In this document: positions 23,301 to 34,486 of the stretch, piece by piece | Numbering within the stretch: the stretch's first letter is position 1 | How the letters are laid out: each line of letters begins with the position of its first letter | NCBI GenBank assembly: GCA_934045905.1 | Contig: OW203765.1 | Coordinates: forward strand, 16,307,409-16,371,408 | Source of the DNA: Leuctra nigra | Lineage: Eukaryota; Arthropoda; Insecta; Plecoptera; Leuctridae | Length of the DNA stretch: 64,000 nucleotides | Direction: 5' to 3' | The notes under the pieces: model-generated | What the model was told of the DNA's origin: nothing | Seen by the model: the letters and a program-made list of their open reading frames with translations, nothing else | Databases searched by the model: none | Made by a program: the position numbers and the translations under genes

Positions 23301-26218
23301 CGCGACCGCGTACGGCGGCACATTCGGATAGGCGGCACTTTCAGCATTTTTTGAAAATTTACTATTTTGTGTCATCATGTTGACCAATATTCAAGCTCGG
23401 AAGAAATAAAATTATTTTTGGGGAAACGACGACTGATGTTTTGTAATGTATCCAAACAAATCTCGTTCATGTTATGTTAATACCTTCACCTAGATATGTT
23501 CCTGAACTTTTTGTTTGCGCATGAAAAATTACCAAGAAAAATTGAGTTCAATGTTGCAGTAATTTTACCAGAAACGCGTAGGTTTACTTCAAAATGACCA
23601 TGAAATGTAAAAAATGCGGGAGCGTCCCCCCCCAAAATCAGAACATCATCTAAGAAAGCAGCACATTTAAAATAATATGCGAACAAAAAAGTAAAAGAAA
23701 GAGGCAGATCATGTCGAAAACTTACCAAAATGACTGGAATTATTTTTGGACATTGGTAATTTATATTTCCCAAAAATAACTAATTTGCGATTCAAAATTG
23801 CACCAAATCGAATGACCTTGAACCAAAATTTTCTCGGGGGCTGTGCCCCCGAACCCCCCTATTTCGTCTGTAAGTTTTCAAATTATTAAGAACGTGCCCC
23901 CCCCCCCCCTCCTCACAATAGAAATGTCATCCTGCGTACGCCCTTGATAGGCGGCATTATCATTTTTCGCGTACATCAAGAATGTACCTTAAGCCGGCCC
24001 TGGCTGGATGCGTATTCTAGAACGTTTTCCCAATTCCATTCCTGATGGAATCCGGTCACGGCCAAAAGGATTAACATTGCACCGAATCAGATTCCATCAG
24101 AATTGGGAATTTAAATGTTCTAGAATATGGCCCCTGGTTGCCAAGAGAATCAAAATTATGTGATAGTTTGTGAGCCCTCTAGTAGTACATGCGGGTCCGG
24201 GGCAAGTATAGCCCCGGGAACCGTTTGCAAATGTATGTTATAATATGAATCATTTTGGTTCGTTTTTAACATTACGTTTATATCGAATTCTTCAGAAACA
24301 AGTCTACAGAAGCTATTTTCATTCTATTTTTTTCATTTTTTCCTGCTTTGATAGAATTATGAAAATAACATGGCATATACAACAATTCAAAAAAAATTTC
24401 CCGGATATTAAACATATTTATGGGGGGATACATCATTTCCCCTCCACACGTGTTTGGAAAGAAGAGATGTGGTTTGGAAAGCAAAATGGAGTGAAAGCAA
24501 TTCCCAACCGATTTGCGAGCGCGTACCCAACTAAATACCACCGGTCAGGTTGGAAATGCTGTTTTCAAGTGTATGGTTGCTCAAGGTGCACAAGGATGGT
24601 GCAAACAGACATGGGATTAGCAATGTGTGATGTGGGATTAAGCGTCATAATGGCTGATAACAGATTTCACACAATAATAAACTCCGTCCGGCTTGAGACA
24701 TACCGAATAATCAAGATATATTGACGCGTTGATCAATCGATTGATTGGGTACAATATTATTAATTCCTGGTATGCCCCCGGTTGTTACATCATATCAGCA
24801 AATCATTATTTACTTTTTAAATCATGTTCATCTCTGAGTAGAGCGATAAGTACCTAAGACCGGCTCTAAACCTCTTCCTGACGATTATAATTAACTTTTA
24901 ATCTTTCGTAATATATAAAATTAGAGTTAGTAGTTGAAATATGAATTCGTTTTTTTTTTATATACTTATCGCATATTATGTTGCGTATATGAACCTAAGG
25001 ATGGAGCGATATTTAATTCTGATGGAACATCGATAATTTTTTTGAACCGAAATAGACATAAAAAATGTATCAAAGACGAACATGTATCGAGAAATTTTGT
25101 GGTATCAAAACAGGATATCAATAATTTAACACATGTTATTGTATTGCATCGATAGACATACAAAAATTATACAAATGTATCCAGACAATTTTATATCGAA
25201 ACAGACAAACCCAATCGATTTACGTAATACTGTATGATATTTTATTGATGAACATAGTGAATATATCGATGGAAATCATTCATTGAATGGTGATAATATG
25301 AATAATGTGAAGAATATATATGAACATTAATAATAATGTGTAGTGTGTAATGTGCAATGTGTAATAAGTAATGTGCAGTGTATGTAATGTAATGTGATTA
25401 TGTATTGAAAATATCGATATTAAAAATTTTGATATATTGATATCAATAATGATGTATATATCGCAATTCAGTGTACTCATACAATATATATTTAGATATT
25501 CTTCAATATAGAATAATAATATATCGATCAATATTCTCTTTTTGTCTAAACATAGAATAATATAGAATAATATATCTGACTCGAAAGAGAATATTGATCA
25601 AATGTGGCTGAGATAATATAAATGTAGTATAAGTTGTATAGTGTAGTATAGTTTAATGGCGCGTCGACAGCGACGTCATTTTTCGCATCTTAAGATGTAT
25701 TTTAACTTCGTTGAATATTAAGGGAGGTCATGGGAGGGTCGACAAAGGGGGCCCGATCCGGGGAAGTCCAGCACTGGTGGGACCCGATTCAGGGAGACAA
25801 GTCTCAAGACGGGACGCCGGCCGAAGGGGACGATAAATTCAAGGAAGGGCTTGGGTAGGTCGACCCTGCTCTTTGCCTGGGCCTTAGCACTGACCTGCCC
25901 GGCATGGGTAGCCCTTAGACAATTTATATTAACATAATACAGCGATATCGATGTCTCATCCCCATCTACTCTCTTCTTGAAGGTGGTGAGTGTGAGGGGG
26001 GCGTGTCTCCTTGCTACGGCCCCACGCAGGGATATCCCCAGCAGACATATCCCCAGCAGCAGACATACGATGCGCAGGCGCAGCCGGCAGGTTACGTCAT
26101 CCAGCAGCACTACGACGCAGGCGCACAAGCTCAATGTCATGTGCAGCAGCCTCAAGGTCGTCCCTACGGCTGGGCGGACAACCAGCAGCCCCCGCACTAC
26201 CCCAAGCCGGGTAACTAG
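20299..26218 (+). CDS. WBP1/VOPP1/Shisa-like single-pass membrane adaptor, 4 exons
   Basis: Exons 20299-20353, 21528-21618, 22588-22712 and 25983-26218 join in phase (1,2,1) to 507 bp, i.e. 168 residues and TAG. Seen: a signal peptide (MMLGILLVLAACCVKDIMG); a compact Cys-rich ectodomain (VCSVSG, then YCESGDYCCGDTTCCSIG, about 30-49); a membrane helix (YLVLYIGLGLVFVASLVVW); a basic CCRRHRAK stop-transfer; and a 90-residue tail rich in Gln, Pro and Tyr with YPQQTYPQQQTYDAQAQ and a terminal PPHYP. The YC-(x)n-CCG-x-x-CC pattern before one helix and a PPxY tail is the layout of the WBP1/WBP1L/VOPP1/Shisa superfamily, whose members bind WW-domain ubiquitin ligases and act in endosomal trafficking. 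That function is inferred by layout only. Which subfamily it belongs to is uncertain. Confidence 0.8.
20785..21150. mobile_element. Inverted-repeat element with a duplicated end, WBP1-like intron 1
   Basis: ATTCATGCTTTGCACGTG at the left pairs with CACGTGCAAAGCATGAAT at 21065-21083. The terminal segment is then repeated in tandem: the phrase GCACGTGCAAAGCATGAATA occurs at both about 21065 and 21122. Confidence 0.75.
21528..21618 (+). CDS. WBP1-like exon 2 (Cys-rich ectodomain)
   Basis: Acceptor TATGTTCCAG|GGGAGA; donor ATTGG|GTAAGC, phase 2. Encodes ESVCSVSGSITWYCESGDY followed by CCGDTTCC: seven cysteines in about 28 residues. Confidence 0.82.
21838..22125 (+). mobile_element. tRNA-derived SINE, WBP1-like intron 2
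   Basis: The pol III B box GGTTCGATTCCCG (21897) is preceded by a degenerate tRNA-like head with GGAGGCCC. The body contains CGTGGTTTTCCCTCTGTCGA and GGCCACGACCGCCTCCTTCC, the central segment seen in many arthropod SINEs, and the 3' end reads GCGACGTTAAACCCCAATAAA. Oriented with the gene. Confidence 0.85.
22288..22516 (-). mobile_element. 5S rRNA-derived SINE (SINE3-like), WBP1-like intron 2
   Basis: Read on the minus strand, the head contains GGTTCTCGTCAGATCACCGA, then GGTTAAGCAAC and AGCAGTTGGATGGGTGGCC. These line up in order and spacing with 5S rRNA internal promoter sequence (TCTCGTCTGATC, GCTAAGCAG, TACTTGGATGGGAGACC). The tail reads GATGGGACGTTAAATCCAGC. It is diverged, hence a SINE rather than a 5S gene. 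Confidence 0.75.
22588..22712 (+). CDS. WBP1-like exon 3 (transmembrane helix)
   Basis: Acceptor TGTGTTCCAG|CTACTT; donor CAACCAG|GTAGGC, phase 1. Encodes a helix of about 20 residues followed by CCRRHRAKQQQ. Confidence 0.85.
23264..24010. mobile_element. Non-autonomous hAT element, 731 bp, WBP1-like intron 3
   Basis: Element 23272-24002, ends CAGGGCCGGCTTTAGGC and CTTAAGCCGGCCCTG, flanked by the perfect 8-bp duplication GCTGGATG. CAGGG-type ends with 8-bp duplications define hAT. No transposase; it contains CTCGGGGGCTGTGCCCCCGA, also present near 27980 in a related remnant. Confidence 0.9.
24009..24132. mobile_element. Short palindromic MITE next to the hAT element
   Basis: TATTCTAGAACGTTTTCCCAATTCC pairs with GGGAATTTAAATGTTCTAGAATA; inner GATGGAATCCGG/CCATCAGAATTGGG also pair. 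The hAT element sits at its edge. Confidence 0.7.
24133..25654. other. WBP1-like intron 3, no gene recognised
   Basis: Mostly AT-rich, with TATCGAT-rich words from 25020 to 25560 (repeated ATATCGAT motifs). An open frame at 24245-24724 matches nothing I recognise. Confidence 0.45.
25655..25925. mobile_element. GC-rich dispersed repeat, copy 1 (before last exon of WBP1-like gene)
   Basis: Shares with 58678-59005, in the same order and strand: TTTAA(T/C)GGCG(C/A)GTC near the start, GGGCCCGATCCGGGG, GGTGGGACCCGATT(T)CAGGG, AGGTCGACCCTG. Probably a SINE; no pol III boxes are clear. Confidence 0.7.
25983..26218 (+). CDS. WBP1-like exon 4 (Gln/Tyr/Pro tail, stop)
   Basis: Acceptor TCTCTTCTTGAAG|GTGGTG, then ECEGGVSPCYGPTQGYPQQ and onward to QPPHYPKPGN and TAG at 26216-26218. 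GC-rich relative to its surroundings, as expected for coding sequence. Confidence 0.82.
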
Positions 26219-26297
26219 AACCCTTACCGCCCATTTCAACATACGTTTTCAACAAACTAATTGCCGAATTTCTCTGAAGCTAACATACATATTCATA

Positions 26298-26303
26298 AAT
26301 AAA
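26298..26303 (+). terminator. Poly(A) signal of the WBP1-like gene
   Basis: AATAAA 80 bp after the stop codon. Confidence 0.5.
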
Positions 26304-28270
26304 CATAAACATAAAGCTAACATAATCTCAAACCTTCAAAATGACACTCAAATGCAATTTTTTCAATTTTGACATTTTGATTCTTTAAGATTTTAGTTGC
26401 CTAATTTGAAGAGCATAGTGAAATGAAAAAATGTATTAAAAATGTATTTGAAAATGTAAATGTAAATGTATTAGAAATGTATGTTTCATGAGAATATTCT
26501 TTTTATCTACTACAATTTTTTAGGTAGATTTTTAAGTTTTAATAATTGTCTAAATGTATGTTAGACACTAGACAAAATTTGAGAGGAATGTCAAATATCA
26601 CTACAGTTTTGAACTATTTAGACAAATTAAGCTCTAGCTAAGAACTGTCATGGCGTTCATGAAGGAAATTGACGTCACGTGCATAAAAAATAATGCGAAC
26701 GCGTGTGTTTTCAGATTACTAGATCGTCACCACGACAACGTCAAACTGTCACGTGACTCGAGCGCGGCGGGAGAATTTAAACTATGGAACGTGAGCTAAT
26801 TCAAGATGGCAGCTGCTACAGAACCCTGCTCGAGCAATAGCTATGTCGTCACTGGCACCACAGAGTGTAATTCTATTGGCTCATTGCAAGGTGATGACGT
26901 CAGAGATATGGCTCGAGTCGACAACTGGGTTATGAAAGAACTGATAATTTTGTATACTGATGATTGTAATATTATTTAATCTTTATTTGTATTGTTTTGT
27001 GGATAAAATGTATTAGAGAACTGTATATATTATATTTGTCTCTTAAATTAAAGATACGAGTAAGTGCACCCACCATGTTAATGTTTAAATATCACACAAA
27101 GAAATACCTACTATATATTTTGATAACGTATTTAAAAGTTATTTAAGGGTTAATTGTTTCGTAATATAATGCAATAAATTATAATTATAAGTTCTATACA
27201 CGTATTATTGAACGAATCAACACACCACGTTAACAACAATGTAAATTACAAAAATATCATCAAAAATCAAGTACCAATTCAGCTGAATATTTTTCATTTG
27301 GCACATCCCGAAACAATATTAATTATGTTCCGTCGAAGAAGACGAAATCATGACATCTTTACAAAATTACTTTAAACCCATTTAAATCCATTTAGGAAAT
27401 TCCAAACTTTTCCGGACCCATGTATAACTGGGGCATCTTCCCCCCAGACCACCCCCCCCCCCCCACTTCTACCTATTACTTTCTTTGTAATGTATAGTGT
27501 GAAAAAGTTTTTCCTGTTTTTATATAAGATATTATAAAGTACTGATGTGTACATTATTTGATATTAATTAAAGTGTTCAGCACTTGAAAATATCTCAATT
27601 GGACTCTCCTCAACAATTTAGGAAGAGGTTTCGTTCCAGCAGGTTCAAGATGACGGCCTAAAACTCAATGGCGTATTCAGCGGGGCCGGCCCCGAAATCA
27701 CGGTTTCATCTAAAAAAAAAACGTAAGTACCAACATTCAAAATAAAATGCTAAAAAAAACTTGAGAATAGACTTATCATGTCAAAAACGTTCTAAAATGG
27801 TTAGAATTGAGTTAAAATTCCAAAATTTTCCGAGCTATGCGCCCCGGACTTAAATATCCTATTAGCTTTAATAAATAAAATTATACCTTTAAGACCAATT
27901 TTTGAATATTTTGTAATTTATTATTCCCCAAAATAGCTATACACTGCGATTCAAATTTGCACCTGAACGAATGACCTTGATCCAAAATTTTCTCGGGGGC
28001 TGGGCCCCCGAGCCCCCTTTTTTTTCACAGATTTTTTTTTAAATATTAGCGTTTTCCGGCCCCCTTCCCCCCCCCCCCCTCCGAAATTTCATCCTCTGAT
28101 CCTCTGATCCTCTGAGAAAAAACATCTGAAATGATCACTGCTATGTCAAACAAAGGCTGGCGAGAAACGAGAGTGAAAATGCATCGACTGGATTGCAACA
28201 CTGTCAGTGTCTAATTGAGCAATGCAACGAGCTCTCGCGTGTTGGCTTCGAAACACGATCGATTATCTGA
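26304..28270. other. Intergenic; GC-rich patch and TE remnants
   Basis: A CpG-rich patch at 26650-26940 contains partly inverted TCGAG...GTCGTCA / TGACGTCA...CTCGA arms, so it is more likely a decayed element than a promoter. Around 27650-28100 are words shared with the hAT element at 23272-24002 (CCTTGATCCAAAATTTTCTCG). Confidence 0.45.
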
Positions 28271-31200
28271 TGCACAGAGCATCGAGTTGCACAGTGCATC
28301 GTGTTGCACAGTGCATCGTGTTGCACAGTGCATCATGTGGCAAGTGCATCGTGTTGCAAGTGCATCGAGTTGCAAAGTGCATCGAGTTGCACAGTGCATC
28401 GAGTTGCAAAGTGCATCTTATTGCAAGTGCATCGAGTTGCACAGTGCATCGAGTTGCAAAGTGCATCTTATTGCAAGTGCATCGAGTTGCAAAGTGCATC
28501 TTATTGCAAGTGCATCGAGTTGCACAGTGCATCGAGTTGCACAGAGCATCGAGTTGCAAGTGTATCGAGTGGCTAAGTGCATCGTGTTGCACAGTGCATC
28601 TTATTTCAAGTGCATCGAGTTGCACAGTGCATCGTGTTGCACAGTGCATCGAGTTGCACAGTGCATCGAGTTGCAAAGTGCATCATGTGGCAAGTGCATA
28701 GAGTTGCAAAGTGCATCGAGTTGCAAGTGCATCGAGTTGCAAGTGCATCGAGTTGCACAGTGCATCGAGTTGCACAGTGCATCGTGTTGCAAGTGCATCG
28801 AGTTGCACAGTGCATCGTGTTGCACAGTGCATCGTGTTGCAAGTGCATCGAGTTGCACAGTGCATCGTGTTGCACAGTGCATCGTGTTGCACAGTGCATC
28901 GTGTTGTACAGTGCATCGAGTTGCAAGTGCATCGAGTTGCACAGTGCATCGAGTTGCAAAGTGCATCGAGTTGCACAGTGCATCGAGTTGCAAGTGCATC
29001 GAGTTGCAAAGTGCATCATGTGGCAAGTGCATCGAGTTGCAAAGTGCATCGAGTTGCAAAGTGCATCGAGTTGCACAGTGCATCGAGTTGCAAAGTGCAT
29101 CGAGTTGCAAAGTGCATCGAGTTGCACAGGGCATCGTGTTGCAAGTGCATCGAGTTGCACAGTGCATCGTGTTGCAAGTGCATCGAGTTGCAAAGTGCAT
29201 CATGTGGCAAGTGCATCGAGTTGCAAAGTGCATCGAGTTGCACAGTGCATCGAGTTGCAAAGTGCATCGAGTTGCACAGTGCATCGAGTTGCAAAGTGCA
29301 TCGAGTTGCAAAGTGCATCGTGTTGCAAGTGCATCGAGTGGCTAAGTGCATCGTGTTGCAAAGTGCATCGAGTTGCAAAGTGCATCGAGTTGCAAAGTGC
29401 ATCGAGTTGCAAAGTGCATCGAGTTGCACAGTGCATCGAGTTGCAAAGTGCATCGTGTTGCACAGTGCATCGAGTTGCAAAGTGCATTGAGTTGCAAAGT
29501 GCATCGAGTTGCACAGTGCATCGAGTTGCACAGTGCATCGAGTTGCAAAGTGCATCGAGTTGCAAAGTGCATCGAGTTGCACAGTGCATCGAGTTGCACA
29601 GTGCATCGAGTTGCACAGTGCATCGAGTTGCAAAGTGCACTAGTTGCAAAGTGCATCGAGTTGTACAGTGCATCGTGTTGCACAGTGCATCGAGTTGCAC
29701 AGTGCATCGAGTTGCAAAGTGCATCGAGTTGCACAGTGCATCGAGTTGCAAAGTGCATCGAGTTGCACAGTGCATCGAGTTGCAAAGTGCATCGAGTTGC
29801 ACAGTGCATCGAGTTGCACAGTGCATCGAGTTGCACAGTGCATCGAGTTGCACAGTGCATCGAGTTGCACAGTGCATCGAGCTGCAAAGTGCATCGAGTT
29901 GCAAAGTGCATTGAGTTGCAAAGTGCATCGAGTTGCACAGTGCATCGAGTTGCACAGTGCATCGTGTTGCAAGTGCATCGAGTTGCAAAGTGCATCATGT
30001 GGCAAGTGCATCGAGTTGCAAAGTGCATCGAGTTGCACAGTGCATCGAGTTGCAAAGTGCATCGAGTTGCACAGTGCATCGAGTTGCAAAGTGCATCGAG
30101 TTGCAAAGTGCATCGTGTTGCAAGTGCATCGAGTGGCTAAGTGCATCGTGTTGCAAAGTGCATCGAGTTGCAAAGTGCATCGAGTTGCAAAGTGCATCGA
30201 GTTGCAAAGTGCATCGAGTTGCACAGTGCATCGAGTTGCAAAGTGCATCGTGTTGCACAGTGCATCGAGTTGCAAAGTGCATTGAGTTGCAAAGTGCATC
30301 GAGTTGCACAGTGCATCGAGTTGCACAGTGCATCGAGTTGCAAAGTGCATCGAGTTGCAAAGTGCATCGAGTTGCACAGTGCATCGAGTTGCACAGTGCA
30401 TCGAGTTGCACAGTGCATCGAGTTGCAAAGTGCACTAGTTGCAAAGTGCATCGAGTTGTACAGTGCATCGTGTTGCACAGTGCATCGAGTTGCACAGTGC
30501 ATCGAGTTGCAAAGTGCATCGAGTTGCACAGTGCATCGAGTTGCAACGTGCATCGAGTTGCAAGTGCATCGAGTTGCAAAGTGCATCGAGTTACAAAGTG
30601 CATCGAGTTGCACAGTGCATCGAGTTGCACAGTGCATCGAGTTGCACAGTGCATCGAGTTGCACAGTGCATCGAGTTGCACAGTGCATCGAGTTGCAAAG
30701 TGCATCGAGTTGCACAGTGCATCGAGTTGCAAAGTGCATCGAGTTGCACAGTGCATCGAGTTGCAAAGTGCATCGAGTTGCACAGTGCATCGAGTTGCAC
30801 AGTGCATCGAGTTGCACAGTGCATCGAGTTGCACAGTGCATCGAGTTGCACAGTGCATCGAGCTGCAAAGTGCATCGAGTTGCAAAGTGCATCGAGTTGC
30901 ACAGTGCATCGAGTTGCAAAGTGCAGCGAGTTGCAAAGTGCATCGAGTTGCAAAGTGCATCGAGTTGCAAAGTGCATCGAGTTGCACAGTGCATCGAGTT
31001 GCACAGTGCATCGTGTTGCAAAGTGCATCGAGTTGCAAAGTGCATCGAGTTGCAAAGTGCATCGAGTTGCAAAGTGCATCGAGTTGCAAAGTGCATCGAG
31101 TTGCACAGGGCATCGTGTTGCAAGTGCATCGAGTTGCACAGTGCATCGAGTTGCACAGTGCATCGAGTTGCAAAGTGCATCGAGTTGCAAGTGCATCGAG

Positions 31201-31395
31201 TTGCACAGTGCATCGAGTTGCAAAGTGTATCGAGTTGCAAAGTGCATCGAGTTGCAAGTGCATCATGTGGCAAGTGCATCGTGTTGCAAGTGCATAGAGT
31301 TGCACAGTTCATCGTGTTGCACAGTGCATCGAGTTGCAAAGTGCATCGAGTTGCACAGTGCATCGTGTGGTAAAGTGCATCGAGTTGCATAGTTA
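28271..31395. repeat. 17-bp satellite array (about 180 units) with higher-order structure
   Basis: The basic unit is GTGCATCGAGTTGCACA or GTGCATCGAGTTGCAAA, with a 16-bp variant lacking one A. Each unit is an imperfect palindrome (GTGCA....TGCAC). Variants include ATCGTG, ATCATGTGG, ATCTTATT and ATTGAG. A long block beginning near 29346 is repeated nearly exactly at 30141, a 795 bp higher-order period. Because 17 is not a multiple of 3 and few units contain stops, long ORFs appear in several frames on both strands; none is a gene. Confidence 0.95.
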
Positions 31396-32253
31396 TATAT
31401 TTTTTAATGTAATGTTTGATATAATTTAATATTCTATTGATAATAGTTGTCTTATAATTTGATGTCATTTAACATGTCTGATATTTTTATGTAAAAATGC
31501 ATTTTCTCTTGTTCACCTGCAAAAAGTGTCCTAAAAATGTTACTTTTATTGTTCCTAAATGTATTGGGAGACTTGAGTTATCTAGAGCATTAGAAAATAT
31601 GTCGTAAATTTGTTTGGATTTTTGTCCTTATAATTGGTACTAAAATCCCTCTTCCAATACAATGTATCTATTCATGGACAAATCTCCACAGAAACTTGAT
31701 AAATGCCGATGCCGATACAGTTTCGTATGTATTATGATTTTTATTTTCTTCCTACATTACACAAGGCTCTATAACCCACAAACCAATACTTTTTTTGTAA
31801 ACGATTTTTATTCGTTTTTATTTACATAGAGTGGTGTGTATTATTAACGACATCAAGTGACTATTGATCCTGTTTATTCAATGTTTAATTTCAATGTGTA
31901 ATCAATATTTAATTTTTGCAATGAATACTAAATATCTGTATCTAAGAGGTAGATGGGCAGAAGTCCATTTAAATTATTCTTCTAAACAGTATTTCTGACT
32001 TCATCGAATCATATTTGTAATGGTGACATGTCGAGTGTGTAAGAGGATACTTCAATATTAAATCTTTATTTGTATATAATTCAGTCAAATGGTACTTGAT
32101 GGAGCTTTATTAAGAAAATGCAAAATAATGCAAAATAAAGAAAATGGACTTCCGTCCTTCTGACTCTGCTTTTATCCCGACACAAGAATGAGGTAACAGA
32201 TTGGACATATGTATCATGTATTGTCATCACAAAATAGAATAGGTCGACAATGA
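31396..32253. repeat. Intergenic; dispersed repeat shared with 52940-53290 (inverted)
   Basis: Words such as GGTAGATGGGCAGAAGTCCAT and ACAGTATTTCTGACTTCATC recur inverted near 53100-53160 (ATGGACTTCAGCCCATCTACC, GATGTCAGAAATACTGT). Identity as a specific element is unknown. Confidence 0.6.
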
Positions 32254-33246
32254 AACAGGGTCAGGCGCGTGGGGGGAACGGACCCCCCTGTCTGGATCCT
32301 GACCCCCCCCCCCCCTGCCAGAGATCCTGAACACCCCCAGATATCACCTCCAGATATACACAAATGTGGATAATGAGATGCAAATATACACAGATTTGCT
32401 TCATTATGAGGACGAATTCTCAGAATTTTCTCAAGTTTTGCAAAACTAATTTAACAGAGGTGTGATGTATATGAGACAAACATTTTTACTCTGAATTTTT
32501 ACATGATCATCCTCATGAATAACATTTAAATATTACACGTTAAACTACACGTCTCATTTGCTTGTGAACTTCATTCCTCATTCCTTTGAAAGATCCAGCA
32601 TTTGGCTCTGGTTTCTTATGTTGTTCTGATTCTGTAACTAGAGGAGTATGAAAGCGGGGTGGCGTACGGTGTATTACTGATTGCCTAATTGCAAGGGGAT
32701 ACCAAAACACATTCAGAACTTTCTTATTGCTTATTGCAACCTTTTTCAAAAATCGATTCATAATCGATTCTCTTTTACTAGAATTCAAAAATTTCCCTGT
32801 GGAGTCATTGGGGATTAACACAATTAACAGATAAATATACTGCATTTTGTCTAAAGTTTCCCCAAGAATAATATATGACACATTTTAAATTTCTTTGAAA
32901 AGGATGCCAAAACAGCGTCAAAATCGATTATTTTCTTTTTATCAAAAAATAAAAAATGTCATGCGGGGTAATTGGGGTTATTATAAAAACAATGTGTCTT
33001 AAGTTCCACCGAATATTGCATCAAATATTTTAAATTTCTTTGAAAAGAATGTTAAAATAGCTTTAACTTCGATTCTTTTGTATCAAAAATTCTAAAAGGG
33101 CCCTGCGGGGCTAATTGAGGGCCAAGCCCCCCAGACCGCCTTGTAACGGCGCACGACCTTTTCCTGACATCCATTGATCCCCGATAATTTTGACCCCCCC
33201 CCCCCCCCCACACTCAAAATGAAGTTCCTACGCGGCTGAGCAGGGT
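32254..33246. mobile_element. Non-autonomous hAT element, 977 bp
   Basis: Element 32262-33238: left CAGGCGCGTGGGGGGAACGG, right GTTCCTACGCGGCTG, flanked by AACAGGGT and AGCAGGGT (7 of 8 match). Poly-C runs lie near both ends. A 113-codon minus frame at 32540-32881 inside it matches nothing I know. Confidence 0.7.
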
Positions 33247-33301
33247 AGTCGAGTTTTAATAGCACACAATTTGAAATCTTTTACAATTTTTTTAAAAGAT
33301 T

Positions 33302-34486
33302 AATTCACTATAGAGGTGAGCGCGTGAGTGATTTTTGACTCACGCGCGGTCACGTCACGCGGGCACGTATTCCACTCACGCACACTCACGCACGCGGGTT
33401 ATGCATTAAGCTCACGATCACGCACACTCACGCAGCAAATCGTATGGACTCTTGCACGCTCACGCACACTCACGAATTACAATTCACGCACAGTCACTCA
33501 CGTTGATAAGTATGCAACATGCTTTGTTTAGGTCAGGTCCCTCTAGGTCAGTCCTAATATTTTTGATACACAACAAAGCTCTTTTTTACAAATAACTGTT
33601 GACTCAAATGTAGCATGAGAAATGCAACTTGGCCACGGACCACCTTTTAGTAGGTTATGCATAAAATATTTAAATTTGCTTATCAAGAGTCCATAATTTG
33701 AAATAACAATCGTAACTTTCCTGAACACTAAGACCTGGCCAAAATGCACAGAAATCTGTTGTTGAAATTTTTTGTTTTTTAATTAAAAATAATCATGCCC
33801 CGCAGGGCATTTTTTTGTTTTTCACGAAATAAAAACCAATTTGGGAAGCTGAAATGGCAAAGTTACTGGTCACGAGTGACACGCGTGTCACGATTCACGC
33901 GTGACCAGTAACTATGCACACTCACGCACGACTTTTAGCAGTGGTGTGCACACTCACGCACAGTCACGCTAAAAGTCGTGAGTCACGCGTGACTTACGCG
34001 TGACTCACGTCACGCGCTCACCTCTAATTCACTACTCCCAGAGAAAAAGCGGGTAAGTCACAAAGGTGAATTGTTCAGGAGAGCGGATACAAAATATTTT
34101 GACTTAACTCATTCTGCACGGTAGGTATGTCTAACTGAGAAAAAGCCGGTATGTCATTGTCATGGCATCAATTCAAAGCATAATATTATTGCACTATGAA
34201 ATGTGTGCATTGGATAACTTAATTGGGTGTTTATACCGTTGCATTAAGCACACTTTTAAAACACAATTATTTTATTTATCGAGTTACTTATTTATATTCC
34301 CCGTCGACATCTGATTATTTTTAACTGTCTGGTTACGCTCATAACCAATTTTCAAAAGGAATAAATTGTCTGATGTACCTGGTTTTACTCTAAATGAAAA
34401 ATATGAGTTCACTTTATAGGAAAAGTGACTTAACTCATTTTGACCAAAAATGTACTTACCCGCTTATTCCCCGGGAGTAGTGAATT
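33302..34486. mobile_element. Chapaev/CACTA-like MITE with a nested hAT insertion
   Basis: The outer element starts CACTA (33306-33310), is interrupted, and resumes at 34035 with CTCCCAGAGAAAAAGCGGG. It ends CCCGCTTATTCCCCGGGAGTAGTG at 34482. The terminal CACTACTCCC/GGGAGTAGTG repeats are flanked by AATT (33302-33305, 34483-34486), a 4-bp duplication as in Chapaev-type elements. Confidence 0.8.
33311..34026. mobile_element. hAT element rich in CTCACGCA repeats, nested
   Basis: Ends TAGAGGTGAGCGCGTGA and CACGCGCTCACCTCTA, flanked by the perfect 8-bp duplication ATTCACTA (33303-33310 and 34027-34034). The arms are full of CACGCACACTCACGCA and CACGCGTGAC words, giving many inverted pairs. No transposase. 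Confidence 0.88.

Noticed and set aside
24245..24724. 159-codon + strand ORF within WBP1-like intron 3
   Set aside because: No recognisable domain, biased AT-rich codons, no splice or promoter support. Could be chance; left uncalled.
26806..26979. 57-codon ORF with a good start context in a CpG-rich patch (MAAATEPCSSNSYVV...)
   Set aside because: The patch has partly inverted TCGAG/TGACGTCA arms, typical of a decayed mobile element. No evidence for a transcript or a second exon.
28271..31395. CRISPR-like repeat-spacer structure
   Set aside because: Continuous 16-17-bp tandem units without unique spacers, in a eukaryotic genome; it is a satellite.
28215..31468. Long ORFs (376-454 codons) on both strands with HRVAQCIELQSASSC-type repeats
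   Set aside because: They are open frames through a 17-bp satellite. Several overlap on both strands, and the unit is near-palindromic with few stops. No start context, introns or domain.
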